DNA of 64,000 nt from Streptomyces sp. NBC_00377 (GTDB lineage Bacteria > Actinomycetota > Actinomycetes > Streptomycetales > Streptomycetaceae). A program made the position numbers and the translations under genes. Each line of letters begins with the position of its first letter. Position 1 is the stretch's first letter. Of the stretch, positions 51,666 through 60,302 are shown piece after piece. The notes under the pieces were generated by a model. It saw only the letters and a list, made by a program, of their open reading frames with translations. It did not search any database and was not told the DNA's origin. The DNA lies in the NCBI RefSeq assembly GCF_036075115.1, contig NZ_CP107958.1, positions 124,001 to 188,000 of the forward strand. The letters are read 5' to 3'.

Positions 51666-52451
51666 ATGCCCGCAGACGCCAAGTCACCGAAGAAACTGCG
51701 CAACAACCGCGCCGCCCTCACCCACAAGGTCGGCTACGCCCTGCGCCACCCCGGCCGCGTCGCCCCATACCTCAGCCGGGCCGGCCGGGACGCCTGGCTG
51801 CGCCTGAAGCACCCCGACCACGTCGGCTACTACCGGGCCGTCATGGCCTCCGACACCCGCCGCAACCCCGAAGCCGCGGTCGGCAGTCAGACCCATGACC
51901 GCTGGCTGGCGCTCGGGCAGATGCAGTTCGACTACCTCACCGAGCACGGGCTGCGCCCCGAGCACCGCATGCTCGACATCGGCTGCGGCAACCTGCGCGG
52001 CGGCTGGCGCTTCATCGACCACCTCGACGCCGGCCACTACTACGGCATCGACATCTCGCCCGACATCCTGATCGCCGCCAAGAGGACTCTCGCCGAGCGC
52101 CACCTCCAGGACAAGCTGCCGCACCTGACCATCACCGGCGACCTCACCCTGGACTTCCTGCCCAGCGACCACTTCGACGTCATCCACGCGCACAGCGTCT
52201 TCTCCCACTCGCCGCTGGACGTCATCGAGGAGTGCCTCGCCCACGTCGGCCGGGTGCTGACCGACACCGGGTTCTTCGACTTCACCTTCGACCGCACCGA
52301 GGGCGCCGAACACCAGGTTCTGCGCGAGGACTTCTACTACCGCACCGAGACCCTCCTGGCCCTGACCCGCAAGCACGGCCTGCATGCCTGCTTCATGGAC
52401 GACTGGGAGGAACGCCCGCACGGCCAGTCGAAGATACGCGTCAGCCGCTGA
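51666..52451 (+). CDS. Class I SAM-dependent methyltransferase
   Basis: A 261-aa methyltransferase. SAM motif I is MLDIGCGNLRGGWRF (about residues 100-115), motif II YGIDISPDILIAAKRTL, the acidic strand HFDVIHAHSVFSHS and the post-motif helix DVIEECLAHVGRVLTDTGFF. The N-terminal 70 residues are basic and helical. GGAGGT lies 9 bases before the ATG. It follows the permease gene by 93 bases on the same strand and may belong to the operon; the acceptor is unknown. Confidence 0.88.
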   Translation: MPADAKSPKKLRNNRAALTHKVGYALRHPGRVAPYLSRAGRDAWLRLKHPDHVGYYRAVMASDTRRNPEAAVGSQTHDRWLALGQMQFDYLTEHGLRPEHRMLDIGCGNLRGGWRFIDHLDAGHYYGIDISPDILIAAKRTLAERHLQDKLPHLTITGDLTLDFLPSDHFDVIHAHSVFSHSPLDVIEECLAHVGRVLTDTGFFDFTFDRTEGAEHQVLREDFYYRTETLLALTRKHGLHACFMDDWEERPHGQSKIRVSR

Positions 52452-52730
52452 CCTCTGGCCTCGCGCGCGCGGAGAAGGCTCGCCCTGACACCCTGAGAAG
52501 AACGAGGAAACACGCGAGACGATGCAAGAACACGGAGACGTACGGCGCTTCCCGCGGACACTCGCCTTGCATCCCGCGATCGAGGACGAACCGTGCGGAC
52601 GGGCCGATGCCGCCAGGGCGGACACCCCCGCTGTGCCGTGTGTGGTGATCTCCCTTGCCCGGGAGCGGAGCGGTCGCCTCCTGAGAGAGGCACGCAGAAC
52701 GCAGCTGCTACCAGCGATGGTCAACCCCTG

Positions 52731-53014
52731 GGGGGCGCTGCCAGGCCTATGGCGAGCTCCTGACCCGGCGGCCACGCCCGCTGGCCGTTATGGACGTGCC
52801 GGACGAGGGCTGCGCGCAGGCACTGACCTGGCGTGTGCGCCTTCTGCGGCGGCTGGCGCCGGTGACGGTCCTTGCCCCCGAAGGCGCCTGTTCCGCGGCG
52901 CCGCTCGAAGCGGGAGCCACCAACGTCCTGGATCGCACCATGCCGATCGAGAAACTGGCTGCCCGACTGCTGGCGGACCAGCGGTGGGCCGCCAGAGACA
53001 CGGCACAGGAGTCC
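52731..53014 (+). pseudogene. Response-regulator-like fragment
   Basis: Reads CQAYGELLTRRPRPLAVMDV, TWRVRLLRRLAPVTVLAPEG, APLEAGATNVLDRTMPIEKL, AARLLADQRW. The ALEAGATDVLDRxMPxEELAARLRA pattern is that of receiver-like domains in Streptomyces winged-helix regulators. No start codon, no DNA-binding domain, and the end merges into sequence antisense to the next gene. Confidence 0.5.
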
Positions 53015-53837
53015 CGGTCTCAGGACCCTGGGTGTGGGAGCCGGCCGCCCCGCTGTGGGGCGCAGAGGCCAGGCAGGACGCCGTCCTGGCTGCTGCCAGC
53101 ACCGTGAACCGCCGACGAGGTGGTTCGTTTTTGTCTGGCGGGCGGACCCAGCGGGCGTCCAGGCCGGTGGCCTGGAGCAGGCGGGTCAGTACGGGACCGG
53201 AGGTCTCCACGGTCGCCACGGCGTAGTCGCCGATCAGCCGGGCGCAGGTCACCGGATGCAGCGGGTAGTTCGCCCAGGGCACCCGCAGCGGGTCGCGGGC
53301 GGTGCTGTCCAGGCTGGTGACATAGATGTTGTGGTCCTCCCGGCCGGCCGCGATCCCCGCCCGTTGCAAAGCGCCTTCGACGGCGTGCTGATGACGTTCG
53401 TTGAACTGCTCGGACGACATGCCTTGCTCGGAGCATGCGTACTGGTCGACGACGAACAGGGCCCGGCTGCCGGGCACCGGCGTGGCGTAGATGCCGTCGG
53501 TTGCGGCCCGCTCCAGGGCGTCGCGCAGCACGTCCAGGTGGGTGCGCAGCGGCAGGTCCAGGTCGTACAGCAGTTCCGAGGCGTTGTCCCCAGGCAGCGG
53601 GACGCCCTCCAGCACCGCCGCGCGGGCCTGGTTGATCCGCCGCAGCTGCACGCTCCTGCTGTTCTTCGGATTGGTCTTGATCTCTTGCGTGCGGGGCGGG
53701 TGCACACCGTCCCATACCGTCATGTCGCCGATGCGCAGGCAGTTGGTCAGGTCGTGCAGGAGCGCGAAAGCACCGTCCTCCTTGCAGGCCCTCTCGAAGT
53801 GTTCGAGTTCTGCCGGCAGGCCCGCTTTGCCGTACAT
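52788..53837 (-). CDS. Unknown protein with possible PD-(D/E)XK nuclease motif
   Basis: A 349-codon frame; residues 1 to about 235 look like a real protein, the rest is low-complexity antisense to the previous fragment. Residues 20-62 read ACKEDGAFALLHDLTNCLRI, GDMTVWDGVHPPRTQEIKTN, PKNSRSVQLRRINQARA. A GD strand followed by a TQEIKTN strand and a basic helix is the spacing of the PD-(D/E)XK fold (Asp ... Glu-x-Lys). Upstream the same frame continues FHRPFILALCRNQSPGP to a TGA, so the N-terminus may be shortened. No family recognised; nuclease activity is a hypothesis. Confidence 0.55.
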   Translation of the reverse strand: MYGKAGLPAELEHFERACKEDGAFALLHDLTNCLRIGDMTVWDGVHPPRTQEIKTNPKNSRSVQLRRINQARAAVLEGVPLPGDNASELLYDLDLPLRTHLDVLRDALERAATDGIYATPVPGSRALFVVDQYACSEQGMSSEQFNERHQHAVEGALQRAGIAAGREDHNIYVTSLDSTARDPLRVPWANYPLHPVTCARLIGDYAVATVETSGPVLTRLLQATGLDARWVRPPDKNEPPRRRFTVLAAARTASCLASAPHSGAAGSHTQGPETGTPVPCLWRPTAGPPAVGQPVSRSAWCDPGRWWLPLRAAPRNRRLRGQGPSPAPAAAEGAHARSVPARSPRPARP

Positions 53838-53944
53838 CGGGCCGGGCGACTGGTTGCGGCACAGAGCGAGGATGAACGGGCGGTGGAAGCAATCACCATG
53901 TCGTCAGGGCTGCGCAGGAGAACCGAAACCCCTGAGCTTGTTCT

Positions 53945-54361
53945 TTAACTTTCGTCCGTCAGCTGCTTCTGCGTTGCGGCCTCGTGAGCTGCGAGTTCTT
54001 CGGGAGTACCAGGGAAGGCAGGACCACATCCCGCGGGGAGGCGTTGGACCACCATGGCGATGGCGTCTTGAGCTGTGAGGGCCGGGCCCACCGTCTGGGT
54101 TCGAAGAGGGCCCGAGACCCAGTAGGTCTCTCCGGCGGCGGGCTGGATGTAGGGGATATCCCAGGTCCACCGCTGGCCGGTGCAGCGACTGAAGTGAAGT
54201 TCGCCCATCCCGGTCCAGGGAAAAAGTTGCCGCAGGCGGGGTTCCGCGTAGGCCGCTTCCAGTAGTTCCGTCCGCACACGTCCGTCGTCGCGTACCGTCT
54301 GCCAGCCTGCTTCAACGGCGGCATCGCCTGCTGCACCCCTGTTCACATCCCCATCGTGCAC
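53945..54361 (-). CDS. DUF6193 family protein, possibly N-truncated
   Basis: A 138-aa frame from a GTG at 54361. It has the DUF6193 core: LLEAAYAEPRLRQLFPWTGM, GELHFSRCTGQRWTWDIPYI, YWVSGPLRTQTVGPALTAQD, AIAMVVQRLPAGCGPAFPGT. These are cytoplasmic proteins found near natural-product and regulatory genes, of unknown function. Length is that of the domain alone; longer members have an N-terminal extension, which may have been lost at the transposase junction near 54400. Confidence 0.75.
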   Translation of the reverse strand: MHDGDVNRGAAGDAAVEAGWQTVRDDGRVRTELLEAAYAEPRLRQLFPWTGMGELHFSRCTGQRWTWDIPYIQPAAGETYWVSGPLRTQTVGPALTAQDAIAMVVQRLPAGCGPAFPGTPEELAAHEAATQKQLTDES

Positions 54362-54480
54362 GAGGAGGACGGTCAACGGGGACCACTTGATTGACCGAAT
54401 GGTCTCTCGAACTTGATCACCCGGAACGGAGTCCGCCGGACGCGGGGGCGGCCTTCGTCTGATCATGTGCTCCGACCAAG

Positions 54481-55221
54481 GTGCACGTGACCACGACGAA
54501 GGCCGTGAGGGTGAGTCTGCTGCCAGATGATGTCCGCAGGAACGCGTTCGCGGAAGCGTCACGCTTCCGGGGAGAGTTCTACGAGTGTCTGACCGCCCGG
54601 CGCGACGAGTTGTTCGAGCTCGTGGACGCGGTGCTGTGTGCGGACGGGGCGGTGAAGTCCCCGGTGGACCAGACGCTGCTGCCCGAGCATCGTCGCGGGC
54701 ACGGAGCGATGTATGGCGGTCTGAACCACGGCCGGATCGACGTCGACCGGCTCCAGACGGTGCTGGCCGGGCTGCCGCTGCCGCGTTTCGAGGGCGGGCG
54801 CCTGGTCCTGGCGGTCGACGTGTCGCCGTGGCTTCGCTCGGATGCGCCATGCTCAGCAGAGCGGCTGTTCTGCCACGTCTACGGCCGCGCGAAGGCAGCA
54901 TCGCAGTTCATTCCGGGCTGGCCCTACTCCTTCGTGGCCGCGCTGGAGCCGGGCGCCACCTCCTGGACCGCGGTCCTGGACACGGTTCGGCTCGGCCCTG
55001 CGGACGACGCGACCTCGGTCACCGCTGCCCAACTCCGAGGAGTCGTTGAACGGCTCATCGTCGCAGGCCAGTGGCAAGCCGGGGACCCGGCCATCGTGAT
55101 CGTCAGCGACGCCGGCTACGACGTCACCCGCCTGACTTGGGTCCTGCGCGACCTCCCCGTCGAGATGGTGGGCCGGCCGTTGACGCCGTGCATCCTCGGC
55201 GGCTTCGGCAGGCGCCCATGA
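54481..55221 (+). pseudogene. Putative transposase (NF041680-like), N-terminal half
   Basis: Starts TTTKAVRVSLLPDDVRRNAF and FRGEFYECLTARRDELFELV, with the DDE-type strand GRLVLAVDVSPWLRSDAPCS and IVIVSDAGYDVTRLTWVLRD. It fits a Streptomyces transposase type in which the second half follows VGRLR. Here it ends at LTPCILGGFGRRP, so the C-terminal half is missing. Confidence 0.7.
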
Positions 55222-55388
55222 CGCGGTCGGAGCGGACTCGGCCGACCCCGCCTGTTTCTGAACCTCGGCCTGTCAGAACGTGTCGCCGGAGTTTGGCTAT
55301 GTAGGAGACATGGAGGGGGTGAGGACCGATGCCGAGGCGTGCGACGTGCGTGGCGGACGGTCTCCGACGGGGAGTGAGCGGGAGGCAC

Positions 55389-57344
55389 TCACTCGTCCGA
55401 CGCGTCGTGGTGCAGCTGTCGATCTGCCAGAAGACGGATCATCCCGGCGCGTAGGGAGCGGCGGCTGAATGGCTTGGGGGCCTTCGGCGTAGCTGCCCTG
55501 CCGCGTTGGTTGTGGTGCTGTTGCGGGACGCTCGGGGATCGCTCCCCGGGGGTGGCACCGGCGTCAGCCGGTGTCTTCTCGCTTAATGCCCCTTGCCCGG
55601 GAGCCTTGGGGGCTCCGGGACTTCCAGTGGCTCGGCGAGCGTTTTGGGTCTCCCCCCTATCGGAGGCGACCGTCCTGAGTTTCCTGTGCGCCGCGTCGAC
55701 GATGTTCGCGGTGCTGTTCTCGTGTCGGTGTACGACCGCACCGCACGAGGGGCAGTGGAAGGTGCTGCACGATGGGTCGGAGCTTGAGTTTCGCTCCTTG
55801 CACTTCGCGCAGGTGCCGGTGACGGGCTCGCCCTGGTCGAGGACGACGAGCTGCGAGCCGTACCAGGCGGTCTTGTATGTGAGCTTCTTGCGGAGACTGC
55901 CCGGGCCGGCGTCCAGGAGCTGCCGGTTGAAGCGGGCCTTGACCGTAACGTTCTTGCCCGGCTTGTCCGGGGTGTCCCTGGTCGAGGTGGTGAGAGCGGT
56001 GAGGTCGAGGTCTTCGATCGCCACGTGCGTGAACCCGGTGGCCAGCTTCTTGGACAGGCCGTGCAGGAACGAGGCACGTCGCACCGTGATCTGCTGGTGG
56101 ATGCGGGAGACCCGGGCGGAGGCCTTCTTCCACCGCCCCGACCCCTGCTGGCAACGGGACATCGCGCGCTGGGCCTTGGCGAGCTTGGCCAGGCTGTCGG
56201 TGAGCAGAGGGGGGTGCGGTACGAGGGCGGTGGCGGGGTCGGCCGGGTCGAGGGGGCTGGACAGAGCGACCAGGTGGTGTGAGCCAAGGTCGACGCCGAC
56301 GAGGCCGCCGGCGCGCTGGCGGGCGGTGGGGCGGCCGATCTGCCGGACGCGTCCGCAGTTTCCCGCGGCCTTCTCGGCCTGGGTACGGCTCAGGTACCGG
56401 GTGCGGGTGCCGTCGTCGTGGATGTGTACCCACAGCACGGGCGCGTCCTGCTGCACCTTGGCCAGCACGGAGGCGTACCAGCGGTGGCCGCCGCGGGAGA
56501 CGGTCACGGACTGGATGACGGCCCGCCCGCGCTCTACGAGCCGCGCGAGGCGCTTACCGGAGTTGTGGATGCGGATGCTGCCCAGGCCTGGCATTACCAG
56601 GCGCCGGTAGCCCTCCAGACGGATGATCGGCCTCTTCACGTCATGGAAGAGAGAAAACGACTCTGTGTGGCCCTTCTTCTTGAAACGGGGGTATCCCTGG
56701 CGCTGGCCGGCGCGGTGGCCGGCGAGCGAGTCCTGCCAGTACTTCCAGGCGACCTGGGCGCGGTCGAAGCCGGAGGTGAAGCAGTAGACGTTGACCTCCC
56801 TCCACCAGGGGCTGCCGCCCTCCTCCCTGGGCAGGTCCCGTTCCATCCGCCACAGGGCGCTGGTGTCGGTGGCGGTCGGCGTGCGGAAACCGGCAGTGAA
56901 CGCCTGGGCCTTGAGCGCGTTCACCGTGGCCCGGCTCTCAGCCAGGAGCTCGCGTTCACCGCTGGTGCCGGCGGCGTCCGCGCGGGCGACGGCCAGCCGG
57001 CGGACTAGGGCCTCCTGTCCGGCCGGGGGCTGCATCGCGGGCAGCGGCGGTTTACCGACGACGGTGAGCGTGAGGCTCTTGCGGTGGTGGTCCCACACCT
57101 TGACGCGGTCGGTGAGCTCGGCGCCGTCGGCCTTGATCCGCGCCTGCGCCTCGCCCTCACTCAGCCCCGCCTCCAGGTAGGCGGTGCGGCGGTCGGCCCA
57201 TGCCTGGTGGGCCTGGGTCTTCTTGGCCACGGCGTAGTTGTAGGCCCACCGGCAGGCGCCGGAATAGCGGGACAGGGTGGCGCGCTCGGCATCGGAGGGA
57301 TCCAGGGCGAACCGGTACGCCCGCACCACCTCTGTGCCGGGCAT
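55389..57344 (-). CDS. TnpB-family RNA-guided protein, predicted nuclease-dead
   Basis: A 651-aa TnpB (IS605/IS607 OrfB). N-terminal REC/WED part: VVRAYRFALDPSDAERATLS, RYSGACRWAYNYAVAKK. RuvC-I: LVGVDLGSHHLVAL (Asp codon 56289-56291). RuvC-II: THVAIEDLDLTAL (Glu codon 56013-56015). Zinc finger: CAKCKERN and CPSCGAVV. RuvC-III reads HRHENSTANI where active enzymes have DRDxNAAxNI; the catalytic Asp is His (codon 55722-55724). No TnpA is adjacent. The frame continues about 110 residues past the domain through hairpin-rich DNA. It is either a decaying TnpB or a repurposed RNA-guided binder; the sequence alone does not decide. Confidence 0.85.
   Translation of the reverse strand: MPGTEVVRAYRFALDPSDAERATLSRYSGACRWAYNYAVAKKTQAHQAWADRRTAYLEAGLSEGEAQARIKADGAELTDRVKVWDHHRKSLTLTVVGKPPLPAMQPPAGQEALVRRLAVARADAAGTSGERELLAESRATVNALKAQAFTAGFRTPTATDTSALWRMERDLPREEGGSPWWREVNVYCFTSGFDRAQVAWKYWQDSLAGHRAGQRQGYPRFKKKGHTESFSLFHDVKRPIIRLEGYRRLVMPGLGSIRIHNSGKRLARLVERGRAVIQSVTVSRGGHRWYASVLAKVQQDAPVLWVHIHDDGTRTRYLSRTQAEKAAGNCGRVRQIGRPTARQRAGGLVGVDLGSHHLVALSSPLDPADPATALVPHPPLLTDSLAKLAKAQRAMSRCQQGSGRWKKASARVSRIHQQITVRRASFLHGLSKKLATGFTHVAIEDLDLTALTTSTRDTPDKPGKNVTVKARFNRQLLDAGPGSLRKKLTYKTAWYGSQLVVLDQGEPVTGTCAKCKERNSSSDPSCSTFHCPSCGAVVHRHENSTANIVDAAHRKLRTVASDRGETQNARRATGSPGAPKAPGQGALSEKTPADAGATPGERSPSVPQQHHNQRGRAATPKAPKPFSRRSLRAGMIRLLADRQLHHDASDE
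55534..55573 (-). ncRNA. Candidate guide-RNA (omegaRNA-like) hairpins at the tnpB 3' end
   Basis: On the tnpB sense strand two tight hairpins follow each other: CACCGGC-TGAC-GCCGGTG (55556-55573) and GGGGA-GCGA-TCCCC (55534-55547). TnpB guide RNAs normally start inside the 3' end of the gene and extend past the element's right end. Position and structure fit; expression is not shown. Confidence 0.4.
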
Positions 57345-57725
57345 CGTCACGGCTGCAGGGCCGTGCCCTGGCCCTGCGGGATGGGATCTTGCCGCCACGC
57401 GCGGTATTCCTCCGGTTCCAAATCGCTGTGCTGGACCGCAGGTTGCCATGGGGCAAGGGCTGCTGGTCACGCGCGACACCGGCGTGTTCCTCGGGCAGCG
57501 AAAAGGACTCTTACACTGGCAATTGCCTCAGCTCAAGGGGATGCAAGAGCCTTCGCCGACACGTGAAGCTAGGACGCCTGGCGGTTCCAGTGGTGAGGCA
57601 CATGCCGACGTCACAGCCCGCTTTGGCCGCCCGGAGAACACGACGGCATGGCACATGATCAACAATCCCTGCTGCGTGGCAATCTGCGGTCCAGCACGAT
57701 GACCTGGAGCCGGAGGTAGACCGCT
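57345..57725. other. Gene-free stretch with a long inverted duplication
   Basis: No gene is supported. About 75 bases at 57427-57500 and 57625-57697 are inverted imperfect copies: the left reads GTGCTGGACCGCAGGTTGCC, the reverse complement of the right GTGCTGGACCGCAGATTGCC, followed in both by GGG-TG-TG-TCA and CGTGTTC-TC-GGGC. The 124 bases between are unique. GGAGG precedes the XRE gene at 57726. Confidence 0.65.
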
Positions 57726-58595
57726 GTGACGGCGAACAGCAATCCCACCGTCAGAAAACGCCGCCTTGGAGCCGAACTCCGCCGGCTCCGTCAAGCAAGC
57801 GGCCTGACGAGCAAAGAGGCGGCCGGGCGGCTCATGGTCTCCCAACCCAAGATCAGCCACCTGGAGAACGGCCGCCGCGCCATCAGCCCCCGCGACGTAC
57901 GCGATCTCTGCGTGATCTACGGAGTGACGGACCAGCAGGTCATCGACTCACTCATGGAGATGGCCAGGGAATCCGGACAGCAGGGCTGGTGGAACGTCTA
58001 CGGCGACATTCCCCAGAGTGTCTACGTCGGCCTGGAGACGGACGCCGCCACCGTCCGCGCATACGAGCCCATGATGATCCCCGACCTGCTGCAGACCCCC
58101 GCCTACGCCCACGCCGTCATCAGGGAGACCAGCCCTCTCCTCACTGCCGGACAGACCGCCACCCGCCTCAAGGTGCGGCTACGCCGTCAGCACCGGATCT
58201 ACAACCCGGCCCGCCCGCTGCGCCTGTGGGTCATCCTCGACGAATCGGCACTACGCCGTGTCGTCGGCGGCCCGGACATCATGGGCGAACAATTGGAGCA
58301 CCTCAACTCACTCGGCGTGGAGCCCCACATCACCGTGCAGGTCCTCCCCTACACGACGGGTGCGCACCCGGGCTTCGCAGGACGGTTCTGCATCCTGCGG
58401 TTCGCCGACAACACCGAGACAGTGGTGCACCTGGAACACCTGACCAGCGATCTCTACCTGGAGAAACCATCCGACGTGCAGCACTACAGCGCGACGTACG
58501 ACCACCTCCAAGCCCGGGCTCTCGACCCTGACAACAGCCGTGACTTCATCACCGACGTCACCAAGGTGTACATCGACGCGGCAAGCCACCTCTGA
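57726..58595 (+). CDS. XRE-family regulator with DUF5753 domain
   Basis: A 289-aa protein from a GTG start. HTH at residues 10-65: RRLGAELRRLRQASGLTSKE, AAGRLMVSQPKISHLENGRR, AISPRDVRDLCVIYGV. DUF5753 follows: GLETDAATVRAYEPMMIPDL, LQTPAYAHAVIRETSPLL, RPLRLWVILDESALRRVVGG, HITVQVLPYTTGAHPGFAGR, FCILRFADNTETVVHLEHLT. In Streptomyces this family is usually followed by a small DUF397 gene and preceded by an anti-sigma ATPase; here the 3' side is occupied by an IS5 element, so the DUF397 partner is missing. Confidence 0.93.
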   Translation: MTANSNPTVRKRRLGAELRRLRQASGLTSKEAAGRLMVSQPKISHLENGRRAISPRDVRDLCVIYGVTDQQVIDSLMEMARESGQQGWWNVYGDIPQSVYVGLETDAATVRAYEPMMIPDLLQTPAYAHAVIRETSPLLTAGQTATRLKVRLRRQHRIYNPARPLRLWVILDESALRRVVGGPDIMGEQLEHLNSLGVEPHITVQVLPYTTGAHPGFAGRFCILRFADNTETVVHLEHLTSDLYLEKPSDVQHYSATYDHLQARALDPDNSRDFITDVTKVYIDAASHL

Positions 58596-58602
58596 GTACG
58601 GC

Positions 58603-59564
58603 GAACCCGTTGAGTTTGGATCCGCTGACAGGCTTCGTTGCGGTCGGAGAGTGGCTCAGGGCCGCGTCGGGGCCAAGCTGATGGCCCTGACCTTGGAAAC
58701 GATCAGTCCCGCTGGGCTTCGCGGGATGCCTGCTGGCCGCTTCTGCGGGAGCTTCGTCGTGTGATTCGCCTGGTCATGAGCGTGATCGCTGCCCAGGTGA
58801 TGAGTGAGTCGGAGTGCTGGATGAGGCGTTCGTAGTCGCGTGCGTGTCGGCGGGCGTGCATGATCCAGGCGAGCGACCGTTCGACCACCCAGCGGCGGGG
58901 AAGGATGACGAACCCGACGACGTCCTTGGGCCGGCTGACCGTCTTCAGGGTCAGTCCGAGGTGCTTCTTCGCCCAGGTCACCAGCTGTCCGGCATAGCCT
59001 GAGTCGGCCCAGACGATGGTCATTTCGGGGTGCATCAGCCGCAGCCGGAACAGGACTTCCTTGGCCGCGTCGCGGTCGGTCATGTCGGCCGGGGTGACCA
59101 TGACGAACAGCGGCAGCCCTTTGGTGTCCACGACCAGGTGCCGCTTGCGGTCGTTGATTTTCTTCGCGCCGTCATAGCCGCGCGAGTCGCGGCCGACGGT
59201 CTCAGCTGCCTTGACGGACTGGGAATCGATGACGGTGGCGACCGCGCCGGGGGCCCGGCCCATCTGGCGGCGGATGCGCTTGCGGAGCTGGTCACGGATC
59301 TGCCCGACGATGCCGGCGGCAGCCCAGCGGGCCATGAATCCGTAACACGTGCGCCAGGGCGGGAAGTCCCTGGGCAGGGCCCGCCATTTGCAGCCGGTGT
59401 CGACCACGTATCGGATCGCGTACACGACCTCCCGGCGGGGGTGCTTCTCAGGCCGCCCGCCGGTCCTGGTCTCGCAGGCCGGGGTCGGCAGCAACGGTTC
59501 TATCAGCGCCCACTCGTCGTCGAAGGTGTCGGAGGGATAGCAGCGCCTGCGAGGCAACGGGTTC
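58603..59564 (-). mobile_element. IS5-family insertion sequence, apparently complete
   Basis: Perfect 10-base terminal inverted repeats GAACCCGTTG (58603-58612) and CAACGGGTTC (59555-59564) enclose one full-length transposase gene. About 962 bases. No target duplication is obvious. It sits directly behind the DUF5753 XRE gene. Confidence 0.75.
58703..59557 (-). CDS. IS5-family transposase
   Basis: A 284-aa DDE transposase. N-terminal DUF4096-like part YPSDTFDDEWALIEPLLPTP, RREVVYAIRYVVDTGCKWRA, LPRDFPPWRTCYGFMARW. Catalytic blocks: VATVIDSQSVKAAETVGRDS (first Asp), IVWADSGYAGQLVTWAKKHL (second Asp), RRWVVERSLAWIMHARRHAR with the closing Glu. The first codon is a TTG lying inside the terminal repeat. 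All catalytic residues are present and the frame is intact, so this copy may be active. Confidence 0.92.
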   Translation of the reverse strand: MPRRRCYPSDTFDDEWALIEPLLPTPACETRTGGRPEKHPRREVVYAIRYVVDTGCKWRALPRDFPPWRTCYGFMARWAAAGIVGQIRDQLRKRIRRQMGRAPGAVATVIDSQSVKAAETVGRDSRGYDGAKKINDRKRHLVVDTKGLPLFVMVTPADMTDRDAAKEVLFRLRLMHPEMTIVWADSGYAGQLVTWAKKHLGLTLKTVSRPKDVVGFVILPRRWVVERSLAWIMHARRHARDYERLIQHSDSLITWAAITLMTRRITRRSSRRSGQQASREAQRD

Positions 59565-59582
59565 CCCTCCCCTCAAGGACGG

Positions 59583-59615
59583 GGCTGGGCCAGCCGCTTC
59601 GCGGCCGGCCCAGCC
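59583..59615 (-). terminator. Strong hairpin behind the small membrane protein gene
   Basis: Outer stem GGCTGGGCC / GGCCCAGCC and inner stem GCCGC-TTC-GCGGC, with one A/C mismatch: 14 pairs in all. It lies 41 bases past the stop of the 66-aa gene on the minus strand. Confidence 0.65.
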
Positions 59616-59655
59616 AGTCAGGCTTCGACGTAGTCGGCGATCACGTCGAGCGTGA

Positions 59656-59856
59656 TCAGCGCCTCTGGGATCTATACCACATGGCGAATATAGTCCATAT
59701 CAACAGAATGATAGCTACGCCTATCCAGGCTCTACTGAAGCCCGTAGCAGCAGCAATGATCCCAATGATCAGGCCGATCACCAGCAGCGTCGTGGCGAAT
59801 TGGAAGTATCGGCGGATCGCCGCTTTCTGCCCTATGTTCGGTTCAAGTCCTGGCAT
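59656..59856 (-). CDS. Small two-helix membrane protein, candidate RHS immunity protein
   Basis: A 66-aa protein starting MPGLEPNIGQKAAIRRYFQF behind GAGGGAG. Two helices: TTLLVIGLIIGIIAAATGF and WIGVAIILLIWTIFAMWY, short basic tail YRSQRR. GC content is clearly lower than the surroundings, as often in toxin-immunity cassettes. In the sequence before IS630 insertion this gene would follow the stop of the RHS relic by about 60 bases on the same strand. That position suggests immunity against its hydrophobic C-terminal domain; no family likeness supports it independently. Confidence 0.6.
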   Translation of the reverse strand: MPGLEPNIGQKAAIRRYFQFATTLLVIGLIIGIIAAATGFSRAWIGVAIILLIWTIFAMWYRSQRR

Positions 59857-59999
59857 GTGCTCCCTCGCCGGTCGGTGAGCAGCCGGGGCGCGGGCTTACG
59901 CCGTACGCCCCGGCCACGGTCATCCCGAGATTGCGTTACTACTGAACTTGAACTCGTGATGTCGGCCCAGGTGCTGATCGTGCTGCCAGGACGGCTGCT

Positions 60000-60302
60000 C
60001 TACGATCCTGTATTTGCCATGCGTGAGGCGACGAGCGCCACGAAGTGCTGGAGGACGGCGAACGGCAGCGTTTGCGTTGCGTCGAAGTAGACCTCTGCCG
60101 GCTTCTCCTCCTCGGGCGCGTAGACAAGCACCGTCACGGCTGTCGGCCCTGGAGCAGGTGAAGTAGGCATAGAAGAGGTTCGGCCCGGAACCATGCGGGC
60201 CTCACTGAGCTCGAAATGTGTCATCCGGCCCTCGCCCGCACCCGTCTCGGTGGTGAGGGCGCAGAACAGATCACCGTCGTAGTCCCAGGTCAGCAAAGGC
60301 AT
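60000..60302 (-). CDS. Hypothetical protein carried inside the IS630 element
   Basis: A 100-aa frame: MPLLTWDYDGDLFCALTTET, GRMTHFELSEARMVPGRTSS, PTAVTVLVYAPEEEKPAEVY, FDATQTLPFAVLQHFVALVA. It reads like real protein (balanced composition, strand-like segments) but matches nothing I know. It lies between the transposase end and the left terminal repeat, so it may be passenger DNA or the stump of a gene caught by rearrangement. Confidence 0.45.
   Translation of the reverse strand: MPLLTWDYDGDLFCALTTETGAGEGRMTHFELSEARMVPGRTSSMPTSPAPGPTAVTVLVYAPEEEKPAEVYFDATQTLPFAVLQHFVALVASRMANTGS

Noticed and set aside
57277..57702. 141-codon plus-strand frame ahead of the XRE gene
   Set aside because: It overlaps the tnpB start antisense and consists largely of the inverted duplication; similarity between its two halves is explained by that repeat.
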